Part shown: one piece after another, positions 49,871 through 59,011 of the stretch
How positions within the stretch are numbered: position 1 is the stretch's first letter
Layout: each line of letters opens with the position of its first letter
Assembly (NCBI RefSeq): GCF_900142725.1
Contig: NZ_FRBW01000009.1
Location: 1 to 64,000, forward strand
Direction of reading: 5' to 3'
Length of the DNA stretch: 64,000 bases
From: Roseibium suaedae
GTDB taxonomy: Bacteria > Pseudomonadota > Alphaproteobacteria > Rhizobiales > Stappiaceae
Translations under genes and position numbers: made by a program
Notes under the pieces: generated by a model
What the model was told of the DNA's origin: nothing
Databases searched by the model: none
The model's input: the letters and a program-made list of their open reading frames with translations, nothing else

Positions 49871-51094
49871 TCAGTTCGGCTTCAAGCTGCCGGGCGCAAA
49901 GGCACCGCCGAAGCCGGAGGGGGTCTTGGGCGTTGCAGGTGCAGCAGGGGCTGGCGCAGACCCGGGCGCAAGGCTTCCCGGATTGAAGGCACCGCCAAAG
50001 CTGGAGGGCGCCGGGCCGGAGGATGGCGCGGCAGGAGCAGGTGTTGCCGCCTTCTGGGCCCTGATGCGCTCGCGCTGTTCTTCCAGAAGCTTTTCCTGAA
50101 GCGCCCGCTTGTCGTCGAGGATCTGCTGCTTGCAGGCCCGGGCGTCATGCTGGCTGGCCTTGTAGGCAAGCCCCCCGCCCATTGCCACCAGAAGCACCAG
50201 CACCATGACCGGATGGGCCAGGACGCTCAGCACCGGATTGCCATAGACCTTTGACCGGGCCGCCTGCCCTGTCCGCATGACTTCCGCCCGGCGGGTATGA
50301 GCTTCATGCACCATCGCGCCGATCAGCGTGACCGCAATGATGATCACGGCGAGCGCGGACAACGAGGGATCCGTGCCGTGGCGCACCTTCGAGGCAAGAG
50401 TGGTGGTGAAGGTGTTGCCGGACAGGATCGTGAACACTGTCGTGTTGTAGTTCTCGAAGGACGCCAGCAGCGTCAGGAAGGCTGCTGATCCGATCGCGGG
50501 AGACAGGAACGGCAGAAGGATCTTACGGAAGGCCTGACCGGGCGTTGCCCCAAGGTCCAGAGCAGCTTCCGTCAAGGTCGGGTCGAAGCGCTGCAGCCGT
50601 GCCAGAAACACCAGCATAGCATAGGCGGCAATGAAGGTGACCTGACCTGCCAGCGTCAGGAACATGCCATCAAAGAAGATCGAGCCGTAGTCCGCCCCGA
50701 CAGAGCGGCCAAGCCCGCCCCAGAAGACGATGGTTGAGATGCCGAGCACGACGCCCGGAATGAGGATCGGCGTGATCAGGACCGTATAGAGCGCGGCACG
50801 AACCTTTGGGCCGACTTCCGACAAGGCCAGGGCACCCGCCAATCCGACCGGAACCGAAATGGCCACAACGCCAACGCCAATGATGACGCTGTTGACGAGG
50901 CCAGCCATCAGCCGCTCATTGCCGAAGAGTTCATCGAACCACTCAGTGGTGAAACACTCCCAGGGCGTGATGCGCGGGAAGGACGAGGAATTGAAGGCCG
51001 TGATCACCATGATGATCAGCGGACCAAAGAGGAAGGCGAAGAACAGCAGGGAATATCCCGCTGCGATGGCGCCGCCGCCAGTGCCCTTGTTCAT
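49871..51094 (-). CDS. PotC-type ABC permease with unusual C-terminal tail
   Basis: ATG 51,094 gives 407 residues. Residues 1-270 are an ordinary spermidine/putrescine-type permease with six helices and the EAALDLGATPGQAFRKILLP coupling motif. The remaining 137 residues are not seen in PotC: a seventh helix (288-310, VLSVLAHPVMVLVLLVAMGG), a charged coiled coil (315-348), and a Pro/Ala-rich end with two copies of FGGAFxPGSL (from 366 and 395). The extra helix should put the tail in the periplasm. It overlaps the upstream permease by four bases. Confidence 0.9.
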   Translation of the reverse strand: MNKGTGGGAIAAGYSLLFFAFLFGPLIIMVITAFNSSSFPRITPWECFTTEWFDELFGNERLMAGLVNSVIIGVGVVAISVPVGLAGALALSEVGPKVRAALYTVLITPILIPGVVLGISTIVFWGGLGRSVGADYGSIFFDGMFLTLAGQVTFIAAYAMLVFLARLQRFDPTLTEAALDLGATPGQAFRKILLPFLSPAIGSAAFLTLLASFENYNTTVFTILSGNTFTTTLASKVRHGTDPSLSALAVIIIAVTLIGAMVHEAHTRRAEVMRTGQAARSKVYGNPVLSVLAHPVMVLVLLVAMGGGLAYKASQHDARACKQQILDDKRALQEKLLEEQRERIRAQKAATPAPAAPSSGPAPSSFGGAFNPGSLAPGSAPAPAAPATPKTPSGFGGAFAPGSLKPN

Positions 51095-52014
51095 CGTCCG
51101 ATCTCCCCGATGGATACCTTGAAGACCCGCATCAGCATCATGACAAAGCCGATACAGACGAGGAGCAGGATCACCGCATAGGCAGACCCGCGCTGCCAAT
51201 TGGCCGATTCATTGAACCACTGGTAGATGAGCTGGGTGAACCAGAGATTGGAGGGACCGCCGAGGATCTGCGGGGCAGCCAGCGCGCCTGCGGTCAGCAT
51301 GAAGACCATTGTCGCACCGGAGGCAATGCCCGGCTTGGCGATGGGCAGCACCACCCGCCAATGCACCCTCCACCAGCTCGCGCCCATGTCGCGGGCCGCC
51401 TCGATCTGGTTCCGGTCAAGCGCCTCGACGGCGTTGAAGATCGGAAACACCATCAGGAGGATATAGGCGTAGGTCAGGCCGGAATAGAGCGCCACATCGG
51501 CCCGGATGAAGTCGATCGGCTGATCCCAGAACCCGGCGCCCATGCCAATCGAGTTGATCAGGCCGGTGGCTCCGAACAGCACGCGGAAGGCAAAGGCACG
51601 CAGAATCTCGTTGACCCAGAAGGGCACGATCAGGCCGATGACCATCAGCCTTGCGGCAACGCCGGTCGCCGAATGCGCCAGGATATAGGCGATTGGATAG
51701 CAGATCAGGATATCGATCAGCGTGACGAAGACAGCCGCGACCAGGGTCTTGACCAGGATGCCGATATCCAGCGTGTTGAGCTGGCCGTCATTGCCGGAAA
51801 AGAAATAGGCGTAGTTGTCGAGCGTGTAGACATCCAGCGGACCACCGATGTCAGGCTTGGGCAGGTTGAGCCGGAACGAATAGTCCAGCATTGAGATCTG
51901 CGGCAGAACGATCAGGAACACCACCCAGATAAAGACGGCAACACCGATGAAACAGGCCGCACCGAGCCCATGTTTTGCGGCCATCGGCTGAAAGAGGGAA
52001 CGCAGAGCCGTCAT
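51091..52014 (-). CDS. PotB-type ABC permease
   Basis: A 307-residue permease of the spermidine/putrescine group: six helices, N-terminal GLGAACFIGVAVFIWVVFLI, and the EAARDMGASWWRVHWRVVLP coupling motif towards the middle. It forms the membrane channel with the PotC-type protein. Start lies three bases after the ATPase stop and its stop overlaps the next start (ATGA), so translation is coupled. Confidence 0.92.
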   Translation of the reverse strand: MTALRSLFQPMAAKHGLGAACFIGVAVFIWVVFLIVLPQISMLDYSFRLNLPKPDIGGPLDVYTLDNYAYFFSGNDGQLNTLDIGILVKTLVAAVFVTLIDILICYPIAYILAHSATGVAARLMVIGLIVPFWVNEILRAFAFRVLFGATGLINSIGMGAGFWDQPIDFIRADVALYSGLTYAYILLMVFPIFNAVEALDRNQIEAARDMGASWWRVHWRVVLPIAKPGIASGATMVFMLTAGALAAPQILGGPSNLWFTQLIYQWFNESANWQRGSAYAVILLLVCIGFVMMLMRVFKVSIGEIGR

Positions 52015-52017
52015 GGG

Positions 52018-53112
52018 TCACGCTCCCGCCAGCGGGCCGTGGGGCAGAACAGTCGCGTGGTCCGGATCAAACGCGCAGACCAGTGCCTGGCCATTCGCCA
52101 GGGCATCACTCGCGCCACGGTTGACCCGTGTGATACGCATGTCGATGCCATTCGCTTTGAGGAAGAGGATCCTGGCGCTGCCCTCGAACTCTTCCTTGAC
52201 CACGGAAGCGGCAATCGTATTTGGCGCTTCGAGGCCGCTTTTCACCTCAAGCTGCTCCGGCCGGATGAAGAGATAGCAAGGATCGCCGTTCTTGTAGCGC
52301 CGTCCCCCCGCCGCCTTTCCCTGCAAGTGTCCGACCGGTGTCTCCAGTGTGACGATCTCTCCGGCCTGCAGCACCACCTTGCCCTCTATGGCATTGGTCT
52401 CGCCCACGAAGGAGGCCACAAAGGACGTCTTCGGGCGGTTATAAATGCTCTCCGGATCACCGATCTGTTCAATGACGCCAGAATTCATGACCGCCACCCG
52501 GTCGGACATGGTCAGGGCCTCGCCCTGGTCATGGGTGATGTAGATGAAGGTCAGTCCCACGCGCTGCTGGATGGCCCTGAGCTCCGTGCGCATGTGATGA
52601 CGCAGTTTCAGGTCGAGTGCCGACAGCGGCTCATCGAGCAGCAGAATGTCCGGCTCAACCGCGAGCGCCCGGGCGATGGCCACGCGCTGACGCTGACCGC
52701 CGGACAATTCATGCACCTTCTTGTCGCCCACACCCGGCAGGGCGATCATGTCGAGCAACTCATCAGCGCGTTTGCGCCGCTGCTTCTTGGAGATGCCCCG
52801 GACCTCGAGCGGAAAGGCGATGTTGTCGGCAACCGACATCAGCGGAAACAGCGCCAGGTTCTGGAAGATCAGCGCCGTCGGCCGCTTGTTCGGCCCGACG
52901 CCCTTCATGTCCGAACCGCCAATCAGCACCCTGCCCTCGGTCGGCTCGGAAAACCCCGAAACGCAGCGCAGAAGCGTGGTCTTGCCGCAGCCCGATGGCC
53001 CCAGAAAGGAAAAGAACTCACCACCCCGAATGGTCAGATGCGCATTGTCGACGGCCGTATAGGAACCGAAACGGATGGATACATGATCCAACACGATGTC
53101 TTTTGTGGTCAT
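52018..53112 (-). CDS. PotA-type ABC ATPase
   Basis: ATG 53,112 gives 364 residues (MTTKDIVLDHVSIRFGSYTA). Walker A GPSGCGKT, Q-loop IFQNLALFP, signature LSGGQRQRVAIARAL, Walker B ILLLDEPLSAL, and a C-terminal TOBE domain (about 280-364, LFIRPEQLEV, GSARILFLKA). Domain layout and length match PotA/FbpC-type ATPases, which energise uptake of polyamines and similar solutes. It is the second gene of the operon after the binding protein. Confidence 0.93.
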   Translation of the reverse strand: MTTKDIVLDHVSIRFGSYTAVDNAHLTIRGGEFFSFLGPSGCGKTTLLRCVSGFSEPTEGRVLIGGSDMKGVGPNKRPTALIFQNLALFPLMSVADNIAFPLEVRGISKKQRRKRADELLDMIALPGVGDKKVHELSGGQRQRVAIARALAVEPDILLLDEPLSALDLKLRHHMRTELRAIQQRVGLTFIYITHDQGEALTMSDRVAVMNSGVIEQIGDPESIYNRPKTSFVASFVGETNAIEGKVVLQAGEIVTLETPVGHLQGKAAGGRRYKNGDPCYLFIRPEQLEVKSGLEAPNTIAASVVKEEFEGSARILFLKANGIDMRITRVNRGASDALANGQALVCAFDPDHATVLPHGPLAGA

Positions 53113-53297
53113 GAAGCTCTCGTCATCTGGCCTTGGCGCGGGCCGCAGGAAAGGTCGTTGCATCGACCCGTTTCCGGCCGGCAGGCAATCCTGCACCCGG
53201 TCAATGGGATCGCGATCCTGCACTGCGGACACATGTTTCCCTTGGCCGGGCAGCGGACTGCCCGGCCGGGAGTTTCCAGTCAGATCAGGTCCAGCCG

Positions 53298-54437
53298 TCA
53301 GGCCGACATGAACTTGTTGGCGTATTCCGTCCGCTTTTCGGAATACCAGGGAGCTTCCGCAGGCCAGGCGTTGAGATTGGCCAGAGCTTCCCCCGGATAG
53401 GCATCGGCGAAGTTCTTCGCATAGACCTCGCCGCCGAATTCGGCAGCCCCAATGACCGGAGAGTTGTAGCCGTGGGTCTTGATGGCCTCGCCCGCAAGCT
53501 TGGCATCATAGGCTGCATCGATGAAGGCATAGATCTGGTCGATGTTCTTGGCGCCGGTCGGCATGGCCATACCGTCCACCCAGGCCATCGCCCCTTCCAC
53601 AGGTGCCCGGTACATGACCGGTTCACCGGCAGTCTTGAGCGCCAGCGGCGGGCCGTCCCAGGTCTGGCCGACCACGACACCTTCATTGAGCAGACCGTTC
53701 TTCTGGGTATCTGCGTCGTTCCAAAGAAGCTTGATGTTCGGCTTCTTCTTGAGGGCGACCTCGATCAGCTTGGACCAGACTTCGTCCATCTTTTCCGGGG
53801 TTTCATAGGCAGCCCAGATGGATCCGGCCTCCATTTCGCCCCGGCGTTCAAGGCCGAGGCCGAGACCGAGCAGCATGGAATGGGCGCGGCCCATGGTCTT
53901 GCCCGCATTGGCTTCGTCCCAGACATCGTAATAGCTCGGGAACTCACCTGCCGGTGTGAAGGCATCCGTGCGCCAGGCGATGCCTTCCGTGCCCCAGATA
54001 TGCGGCAGCCAGAAGGTGCCCTTGCCGTCGAAATTCCAATGGGTCTCCCCCAGAGCCATGGACGGATTGACCTTGTCGAGCGGAACCTTGGACATGTCGA
54101 AAGGCTGCAGCAGGCCCAGATCCTTCCACAGAAGGTTCCGGTTCACCGTCGGCGAGACGATATCGAAGCCCTCGCCATTGGTGGCCTTGAGCTTGTTGAT
54201 GATCTCGTCATTGGAGCCGATGCCGGTGAAATTGATCTTGATGCCGGTCTTTTCCGTGAAGCCGTTGACGAAGCTTTCCGGCAGATAGTCCGACCACATC
54301 ATGATGTTGATTTCACCGGAAGACGCCAGAACGCTCGAGCTGACGATTGCGGGCATGGCAAGGCCTGCACCCGCAGCTGCGGAGGTCTTCAAGAATTGAC
54401 GCCTGCTGGGCACGAAGCCCTTGAGTGTACCTGTCAT
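53298..54437 (-). CDS. PotD-like periplasmic binding protein with Tat signal
   Basis: ATG 54,437 gives 379 residues. The N terminus has a twin-arginine signal (SRRQFLKTSAAAGAGLAMPA). The mature part resembles PotD/PotF-type solute-binding proteins: INIMMWSDYLPESFVNGFTE, GIKINFTGIGSNDEIINKLK, FDIVSPTVNRN and a late WVDGMAMPTGAKNIDQIYAF. It delivers a polyamine or related amine to the ABC transporter. Tat export of such a binding protein suggests folding before export. It is the first gene of the leftward operon and divergent from the MocR-type gene. Confidence 0.9.
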   Translation of the reverse strand: MTGTLKGFVPSRRQFLKTSAAAGAGLAMPAIVSSSVLASSGEINIMMWSDYLPESFVNGFTEKTGIKINFTGIGSNDEIINKLKATNGEGFDIVSPTVNRNLLWKDLGLLQPFDMSKVPLDKVNPSMALGETHWNFDGKGTFWLPHIWGTEGIAWRTDAFTPAGEFPSYYDVWDEANAGKTMGRAHSMLLGLGLGLERRGEMEAGSIWAAYETPEKMDEVWSKLIEVALKKKPNIKLLWNDADTQKNGLLNEGVVVGQTWDGPPLALKTAGEPVMYRAPVEGAMAWVDGMAMPTGAKNIDQIYAFIDAAYDAKLAGEAIKTHGYNSPVIGAAEFGGEVYAKNFADAYPGEALANLNAWPAEAPWYSEKRTEYANKFMSA

Positions 54438-54607
54438 GACATTCCCCTGTTCCGCCTGGAGACCCCAAGCTGTTCGCAATCTGGAACGGAACCGGCCGCG
54501 TTTATGGTGGATGCTGATGTGCTCCTCGGGTCCGGTTCCCGCTTTCATTCGAGACTATTGCGGCGCAAAAACCGACCTTAGAGCCAGGGCTTGAAATCTA
54601 TGGAGCC

Positions 54608-54634
54608 AGAATTGCCTTTTGGGTTTGCAATTCT
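54608..54634. promoter_or_regulatory. Candidate MocR operator
   Basis: AGAATTGC and GCAATTCT form perfect eight-base inverted arms around an 11-base spacer, between the divergent MocR-type gene (54,700) and the transporter operon (54,437). The position suits a regulator binding site serving both directions. Confidence 0.5.
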
Positions 54635-54699
54635 AAAAAATAGGCAGATGATGATTGCAAGGGCCTGAAAGCGCCCAACAGCCGGTCACCGGGAACATC

Positions 54700-56232
54700 A
54701 TGCTTGCCAGTTTTTTTGAAAAGCCGTTCGACCCCAACCGCCGCCTGCAGCATCAGATTCAGGAACGCTTGATCGAGGCGATCCTGGCTGGCGTCTGGCC
54801 TCTGCATGAGCCGCTGCCCGCCACCCGCGTCTTCGCAGCCAGATTCAAGGTCTCGCGAAACACGATTTCTCTGGTCTATGAACGCCTTGCTGCCGACGGC
54901 TATCTGATGCCCGTCAACCGCAGGGGCTATTTCATCAACGAGCGGGCCCTGCGCGAACAGCTGACCATCCGCCAGGATGCCAAGCTCAAGGACAGCCTGC
55001 CGACGGAAGCACGCCCTCTCGATCTGGAGGCAAAGCTCCGCTACCGGTTCACCGGCCAGAGCCACATCACCAAACCGAACGACTGGCGCCGCTTCGAGTT
55101 TCCCTTCGTCTATGGCCAGACCCTTGCGGACAAGACCTCGGTTACCCGCTGGCGCGATTGCGTGCGCCTGGCAGGCACCGCCCAGCATGCTCCCACATGG
55201 ATCAGCGATCTGGTGGACCGGGACGATCCGATGCTGATCGACCAGATCATCCGCCGGGTCCTGCCGCAGCGCGGCTTCCGGGCCGCGCCCGAGAATATTC
55301 TCGTGACCATTGGCGCCCAGAATGCGGTCTATCTTGCCGCGAGCCTCTTCTGTTCGCCGGGGTCACGGGTCGACATCGAGGATCCGGGCTATGTGGATGC
55401 CCGCAACATCTTCCTGTCCCTTGGCGCCAGCCTGAAGGCCCACGGGGTGGACACGAACGGCATGCGGGTCACCGGTGCCCTGTCCGGAGCGGAGGTGGTC
55501 TATGTCACCCCCGGCCACCAGTCGCCGACCAATGTGACCATGTCCATGGAGCGGCGCCTGGCGCTGCTGGCAGCAGCGGACACACATGACTTCATCATCA
55601 TTGAAGATGACTATGAGCATGAGCTGAATTTCGTCGGCGCACAGCGGCCAGCCTTGAAGAGCTTCGACCGGTCGGACCGGGTGATCCATATCGGCAGTCT
55701 GTCGAAGCCGCTGTTCCCGGGGCTTCGCCTGGGGTTTGTCGCGGCAAGTTCAGCCATTATCGAGGAAATGCGGGTGCTCCGGCGGCTGATGTACCGCCAT
55801 CCTCCGGCACAGGATCAAAGGGCGATGGCCCTGTTTCTTGCCGAAGGCCACTACGACGCCCACATCCGCCGCCAGCGGAAGGACCTTTCAGGCAAATGGC
55901 GGCGCGTGTTTCAGGAGGTCGACAGGCTTCTGCCCATGTGCGCAGTCACCCAGACCACCGGTGGATCGGCCGTATGGCTGCAGCTTCCGGCCGATCTTCC
56001 AGCCAGAGACCTACAGGCCGAGGCCGCCCGCAATGGCGTTCTGGTCGAGGCCGGAGACATCCACTTCCTGGATCAGGCCCCGCCGAAGAACTGCATCCGC
56101 CTCGGTTTTGGTGCCGTGAGCCTGGACCAGATCACACCCGGCCTTGAGCGGCTGGCGCAAGTCATCACCCGGATGCTCGCAGCAAGACGACCAGGCCCGC
56201 CTTCCCGCCGCCCGGCCGTTGCCATTGCCTAG
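54700..56232 (+). CDS. MocR-type (GntR plus aminotransferase) regulator
   Basis: ATG 54,700 gives 510 residues. Residues 10-75 form a GntR winged helix (LIEAILAGVWPLHEPLPATR, FKVSRNTISLVYERLAADGY); residues 150-500 are a fold-type I aminotransferase domain with the PLP aspartate region IIEDDYEHELNF and the PLP lysine in HIGSLSKPLFPGLRLGF. MocR proteins use PLP or an amine-PLP adduct as ligand and control vitamin B6, GABA or taurine genes. Divergent from the amine transporter and near an aminotransferase gene, it probably regulates one or both. Confidence 0.92.
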   Translation: MLASFFEKPFDPNRRLQHQIQERLIEAILAGVWPLHEPLPATRVFAARFKVSRNTISLVYERLAADGYLMPVNRRGYFINERALREQLTIRQDAKLKDSLPTEARPLDLEAKLRYRFTGQSHITKPNDWRRFEFPFVYGQTLADKTSVTRWRDCVRLAGTAQHAPTWISDLVDRDDPMLIDQIIRRVLPQRGFRAAPENILVTIGAQNAVYLAASLFCSPGSRVDIEDPGYVDARNIFLSLGASLKAHGVDTNGMRVTGALSGAEVVYVTPGHQSPTNVTMSMERRLALLAAADTHDFIIIEDDYEHELNFVGAQRPALKSFDRSDRVIHIGSLSKPLFPGLRLGFVAASSAIIEEMRVLRRLMYRHPPAQDQRAMALFLAEGHYDAHIRRQRKDLSGKWRRVFQEVDRLLPMCAVTQTTGGSAVWLQLPADLPARDLQAEAARNGVLVEAGDIHFLDQAPPKNCIRLGFGAVSLDQITPGLERLAQVITRMLAARRPGPPSRRPAVAIA

Positions 56233-56357
56233 ACTTTGATTTCATCCAACTGACAGCATCCGAAGAATGTATCCGCTCCCAATTGAAGGCCATTCAACCG
56301 GGTCCCGCCTGTCCTTGCATTCGTCTCTTATGAGCTGACACACTTCGCCTCTCGGCC

Positions 56358-56467
56358 GTCATCCTCGGGCTTGACCCGAGGATCCATGCCGTTTCGGCTC
56401 CTCAAATTGAAGTGGTCGATCGGTCTACGGTCTCGGCATGGATGCGATGGTCAAGCCATGGCATGAC
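56358..56467. repeat. Long imperfect palindromic intergenic repeat
   Basis: Arms of about 34 bases (starting GTCATCCTCGGGCTTGACCC and, inverted, ending in CAAGCCATGGCATGAC) surround a 40-base centre. The left arm holds an inner hairpin CCTCGGGCTTGACCCGAGG. It fills most of the 310-base gap between the MocR-type and aminotransferase genes (56,233-56,542). This sort of palindromic repeat is common in alphaproteobacterial intergenic DNA. Confidence 0.75.
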
Positions 56468-56542
56468 GGAGGAGAGGTATTGCCAGCCGACTGAAGCGGG
56501 CATCGTGCAGGAAAGGAAAGAGCCAGCAGAAAAATTGCCTCT

Positions 56543-57859
56543 TCAGAGATCCGACGCGCCCAGAACCTTGCGCAGCACGTCCACCATGGCGGCCAGATCA
56601 TCTTCCGTGCTGACGAGTGCCGGGGCGAAGATCAGCGCATCGCCGGTAGCCTTTACATGCAGGCCTTCAGCGAAGAGACGGCGCTGGACGATCGATCCCT
56701 TCGCTCCAGGCGTGTCGCCCGGCGTCAACTGAATGCCGGACATCATGCCATAGCCGCGAAGGTCCGAGACCTGCGGCAGGTTGCGCAAGGAAAACACGCC
56801 GTCCAGAAACACCTCGGACAAGGCCTTGCCGTGCTCGAACAACTTGTCATCCTCGTAGATCTTCAGCGTGGCCAGGGCCGCAGCGCAGGCAACCGGATGA
56901 GCCGAATAGGTATAGCCATGCATCAGCTCCGGCCGGTCGGCCTGCACCGAGGAAATCACAGCTTCCTGGATCTCACGCTTGACCGCGACAGCACTCATCG
57001 GGATGGCCCCGTTGGTCAGCGCCTTGGCCATGGTCATGACATCCGGCGTCACACCGAATTCCTGAGAGGCAAAGGCTGACCCAGTGCGGCCGAAACCCGT
57101 GATCACTTCGTCAAAGACCAGAAGAATTCCATATTTATCAGCGATTTCTCGAAGCTTGTTGAGGTATCCTTTTGGCGGCACGACCGTCCCGATGGACCCG
57201 GCAATCGGCTCAACGAAAACAGCTGCGATGGTCTCCGGACCGTAGGTCTTGCAGATCTCCTCAAGGTCCAGCGCCAGATCAGCGCCGTCTTCCGGCTGGC
57301 CCTTGGTGAAGCGCTGCTCCTCGTTCCAGGTGTGGCGCATGTGAACGACATCACAGGTCACCCCGCCAAAATCACGCCGGTTTCCGACCATGCCCGCCAG
57401 CGATGTACCGCCCAGATTGACGCCGTGATAGCCCCAGGCGCGGGAGACGAACTTGGTGCGCTGCGGTTCCCCCTTGGCCTTGTGATAGGCCAGACAGATC
57501 TTCATGGCACTGTCGACCGCCTCGGATCCCGAAGAGGCAAAGAACACCCGGTCCAGACCTTCGGGCAGAATTCCGGCCAGCTTCTCCGCCAGCTTGAACG
57601 AGATGGGAGCCGCCCTCTGGAAATGAGGCGTGTAGTCCAGCTCCTGGATTTGGGCATAGACGGCCTCGGCAATCTCCTGGCGGCCATGACCCGCGGCACA
57701 GGTGAACAGCCCTGAGGATCCATCCAGGATTTCCCTGCCCTCCGGCGTCCAGTACCTGACGCCCTTGGCCTTTTGGAACATCTGCGGCTCCGCATGGAAC
57801 AGCTTGTTGTTGGTGAAAGGCAGCCAGTGATGGTCCATGGAGAAAGACATATCGTTCAT
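56543..57859 (-). CDS. Omega-amino acid:pyruvate aminotransferase
   Basis: ATG 57,859 gives 438 residues, the length of class III aminotransferases. HHWLPFTNNKLFHAEPQMFQ at the N terminus, DGSSGLFTCAAGHGRQEIAE, FFASSGSEAVDSAMKICLAY, LLVFDEVITGFGRTGSAFAS and the PLP lysine in MAKALTNGAIPMSAVAV are all highly similar to beta-alanine:pyruvate aminotransferase. Beta-alanine, GABA, taurine or polyamine-derived amines are possible donors. Location beside the PotABCD-like importer and MocR regulator suggests catabolism of an imported amine. Confidence 0.9.
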   Translation of the reverse strand: MNDMSFSMDHHWLPFTNNKLFHAEPQMFQKAKGVRYWTPEGREILDGSSGLFTCAAGHGRQEIAEAVYAQIQELDYTPHFQRAAPISFKLAEKLAGILPEGLDRVFFASSGSEAVDSAMKICLAYHKAKGEPQRTKFVSRAWGYHGVNLGGTSLAGMVGNRRDFGGVTCDVVHMRHTWNEEQRFTKGQPEDGADLALDLEEICKTYGPETIAAVFVEPIAGSIGTVVPPKGYLNKLREIADKYGILLVFDEVITGFGRTGSAFASQEFGVTPDVMTMAKALTNGAIPMSAVAVKREIQEAVISSVQADRPELMHGYTYSAHPVACAAALATLKIYEDDKLFEHGKALSEVFLDGVFSLRNLPQVSDLRGYGMMSGIQLTPGDTPGAKGSIVQRRLFAEGLHVKATGDALIFAPALVSTEDDLAAMVDVLRKVLGASDL

Positions 57860-58253
57860 CGGAATGTGTCCCTGAAGACGGAAAGATCCTCCAACCCATA
57901 GAAGCGAAGCGGCAACAGGACTTAGAGCCAGTGACGACATTCATGAGGGCCAGGCGCCGGATTTCGGCCCTGAGGCTTTGCCGGACGGCAGGGCGGGCGC
58001 TAGTCTTTGGTGCAGCGCCTTGGAAGCGGACGTAAAACTTGGACAGGTCAACAAACTCATCCTTCGTCATCCCGGACGCGCGGAGCGCGAGCCGGGACCG
58101 GAGAGCCAGAAAGCCGTCTGTTTCATCCTTTTGTCTGCGAAAAGCCTGGGGCTCACCGGTCCCGGATCTTCGCTTCGCTGCGTCCGGGAAGACACCTTAG
58201 ATTTCTATCTCCTACGCCTCCCCAACCCCATAGCCCTTCACTCAGGAGCCTCC
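57860..58253. other. Non-coding gap upstream of aminotransferase and SDR genes
   Basis: This 394-base divergent gap should hold promoters for both the aminotransferase and the short-chain dehydrogenase. The right half is occupied by the palindromic repeat at 58,066-58,193. A frame that runs through it is poor protein and is rejected. Confidence 0.5.
58066..58193. repeat. Second long palindromic intergenic repeat
   Basis: The left arm starts GTCATCCCGGACGCGCGGAG, the right arm ends GCTTCGCTGCGTCCGGGAAGAC; the arms pair over about 40 bases with some mismatches and inner GC-rich hairpins. It is of a different sequence family from the repeat at 56,358-56,467, although both open with GTCATCC. Confidence 0.75.
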
Positions 58254-59009
58254 ATGACGACCGGAACCATTCTCATCACAGGCGCGACCTCCGGATTCGG
58301 ACAGGCCACCGCCCGGCTATTTGCCCGGAACGGCTGGAACGTGATTGGCACAGGACGGCGGCAGGAGCGGCTGGACGAACTGGGGGCTGAGCTGGGCAGC
58401 AGCTTTCTAGGGCTGGTCTTCAACATCACGGACGAAACGGCCATGAAACGGGAACTCGCAAGACTGGAGGCGCCCTTTTCCAATATCGACGTTCTGGTCA
58501 ACAACGCGGGTCTGGCGCTGGGCACGGCTTCGGCGCCCAACACAAAGCTCTCCGACTGGAAGACCATGATCGACACCAATGTCACTGGTCTCGTCACCAT
58601 CACCGACGCCCTGTTGCCGGTGCTGATCGAGCGCAAAGGCGTGATCGTCAATATTTCCTCGATTGCCGCAAGCTGGCCCTATCCCGGCGGCAATGTCTAT
58701 GGCGGCACGAAGGCCTTCCTGCGCCAGTTCTCGCTTGGCCTTCGCTCGGATCTTCATGGCAAGGGTGTCCGCGTCACCTCTATCGAACCCGGCCTGTGCG
58801 AAAGCGAGTTCACCCTGGTGCGCACCGGCGGCGACAAGGCCGCCTATGATGCGCTTTATGGCGGGGCGCACGCGATCCAGCCCGAGGACATCGCGAACAC
58901 GGTCTATTGGGTGGCAACCCAGCCCAAGCACATCAACATCAACGCACTGGAAGTCATGCCTGTCAGCCAGTCCTGGGCCGGGTGGCAGATCGCCCGCAGC
59001 CAGAGCTAG
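58254..59009 (+). CDS. Short-chain dehydrogenase, YdfG-like
   Basis: ATG 58,254 with CAGGAGCC upstream gives 251 residues. The cofactor loop GATSGFGQATA, NNAGLALG, catalytic Ser in NISSIAASWPYPGGNVYGGT and Tyr/Lys in YGGTK show a classical SDR. Length and sequence are close to YdfG-type NADP-dependent 3-hydroxy acid dehydrogenases, which oxidise L-allo-threonine or serine analogues and reduce malonic semialdehyde; the last would fit beta-alanine breakdown by the aminotransferase next to it. Confidence 0.88.
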   Translation: MTTGTILITGATSGFGQATARLFARNGWNVIGTGRRQERLDELGAELGSSFLGLVFNITDETAMKRELARLEAPFSNIDVLVNNAGLALGTASAPNTKLSDWKTMIDTNVTGLVTITDALLPVLIERKGVIVNISSIAASWPYPGGNVYGGTKAFLRQFSLGLRSDLHGKGVRVTSIEPGLCESEFTLVRTGGDKAAYDALYGGAHAIQPEDIANTVYWVATQPKHININALEVMPVSQSWAGWQIARSQS

Positions 59010-59011
59010 CC

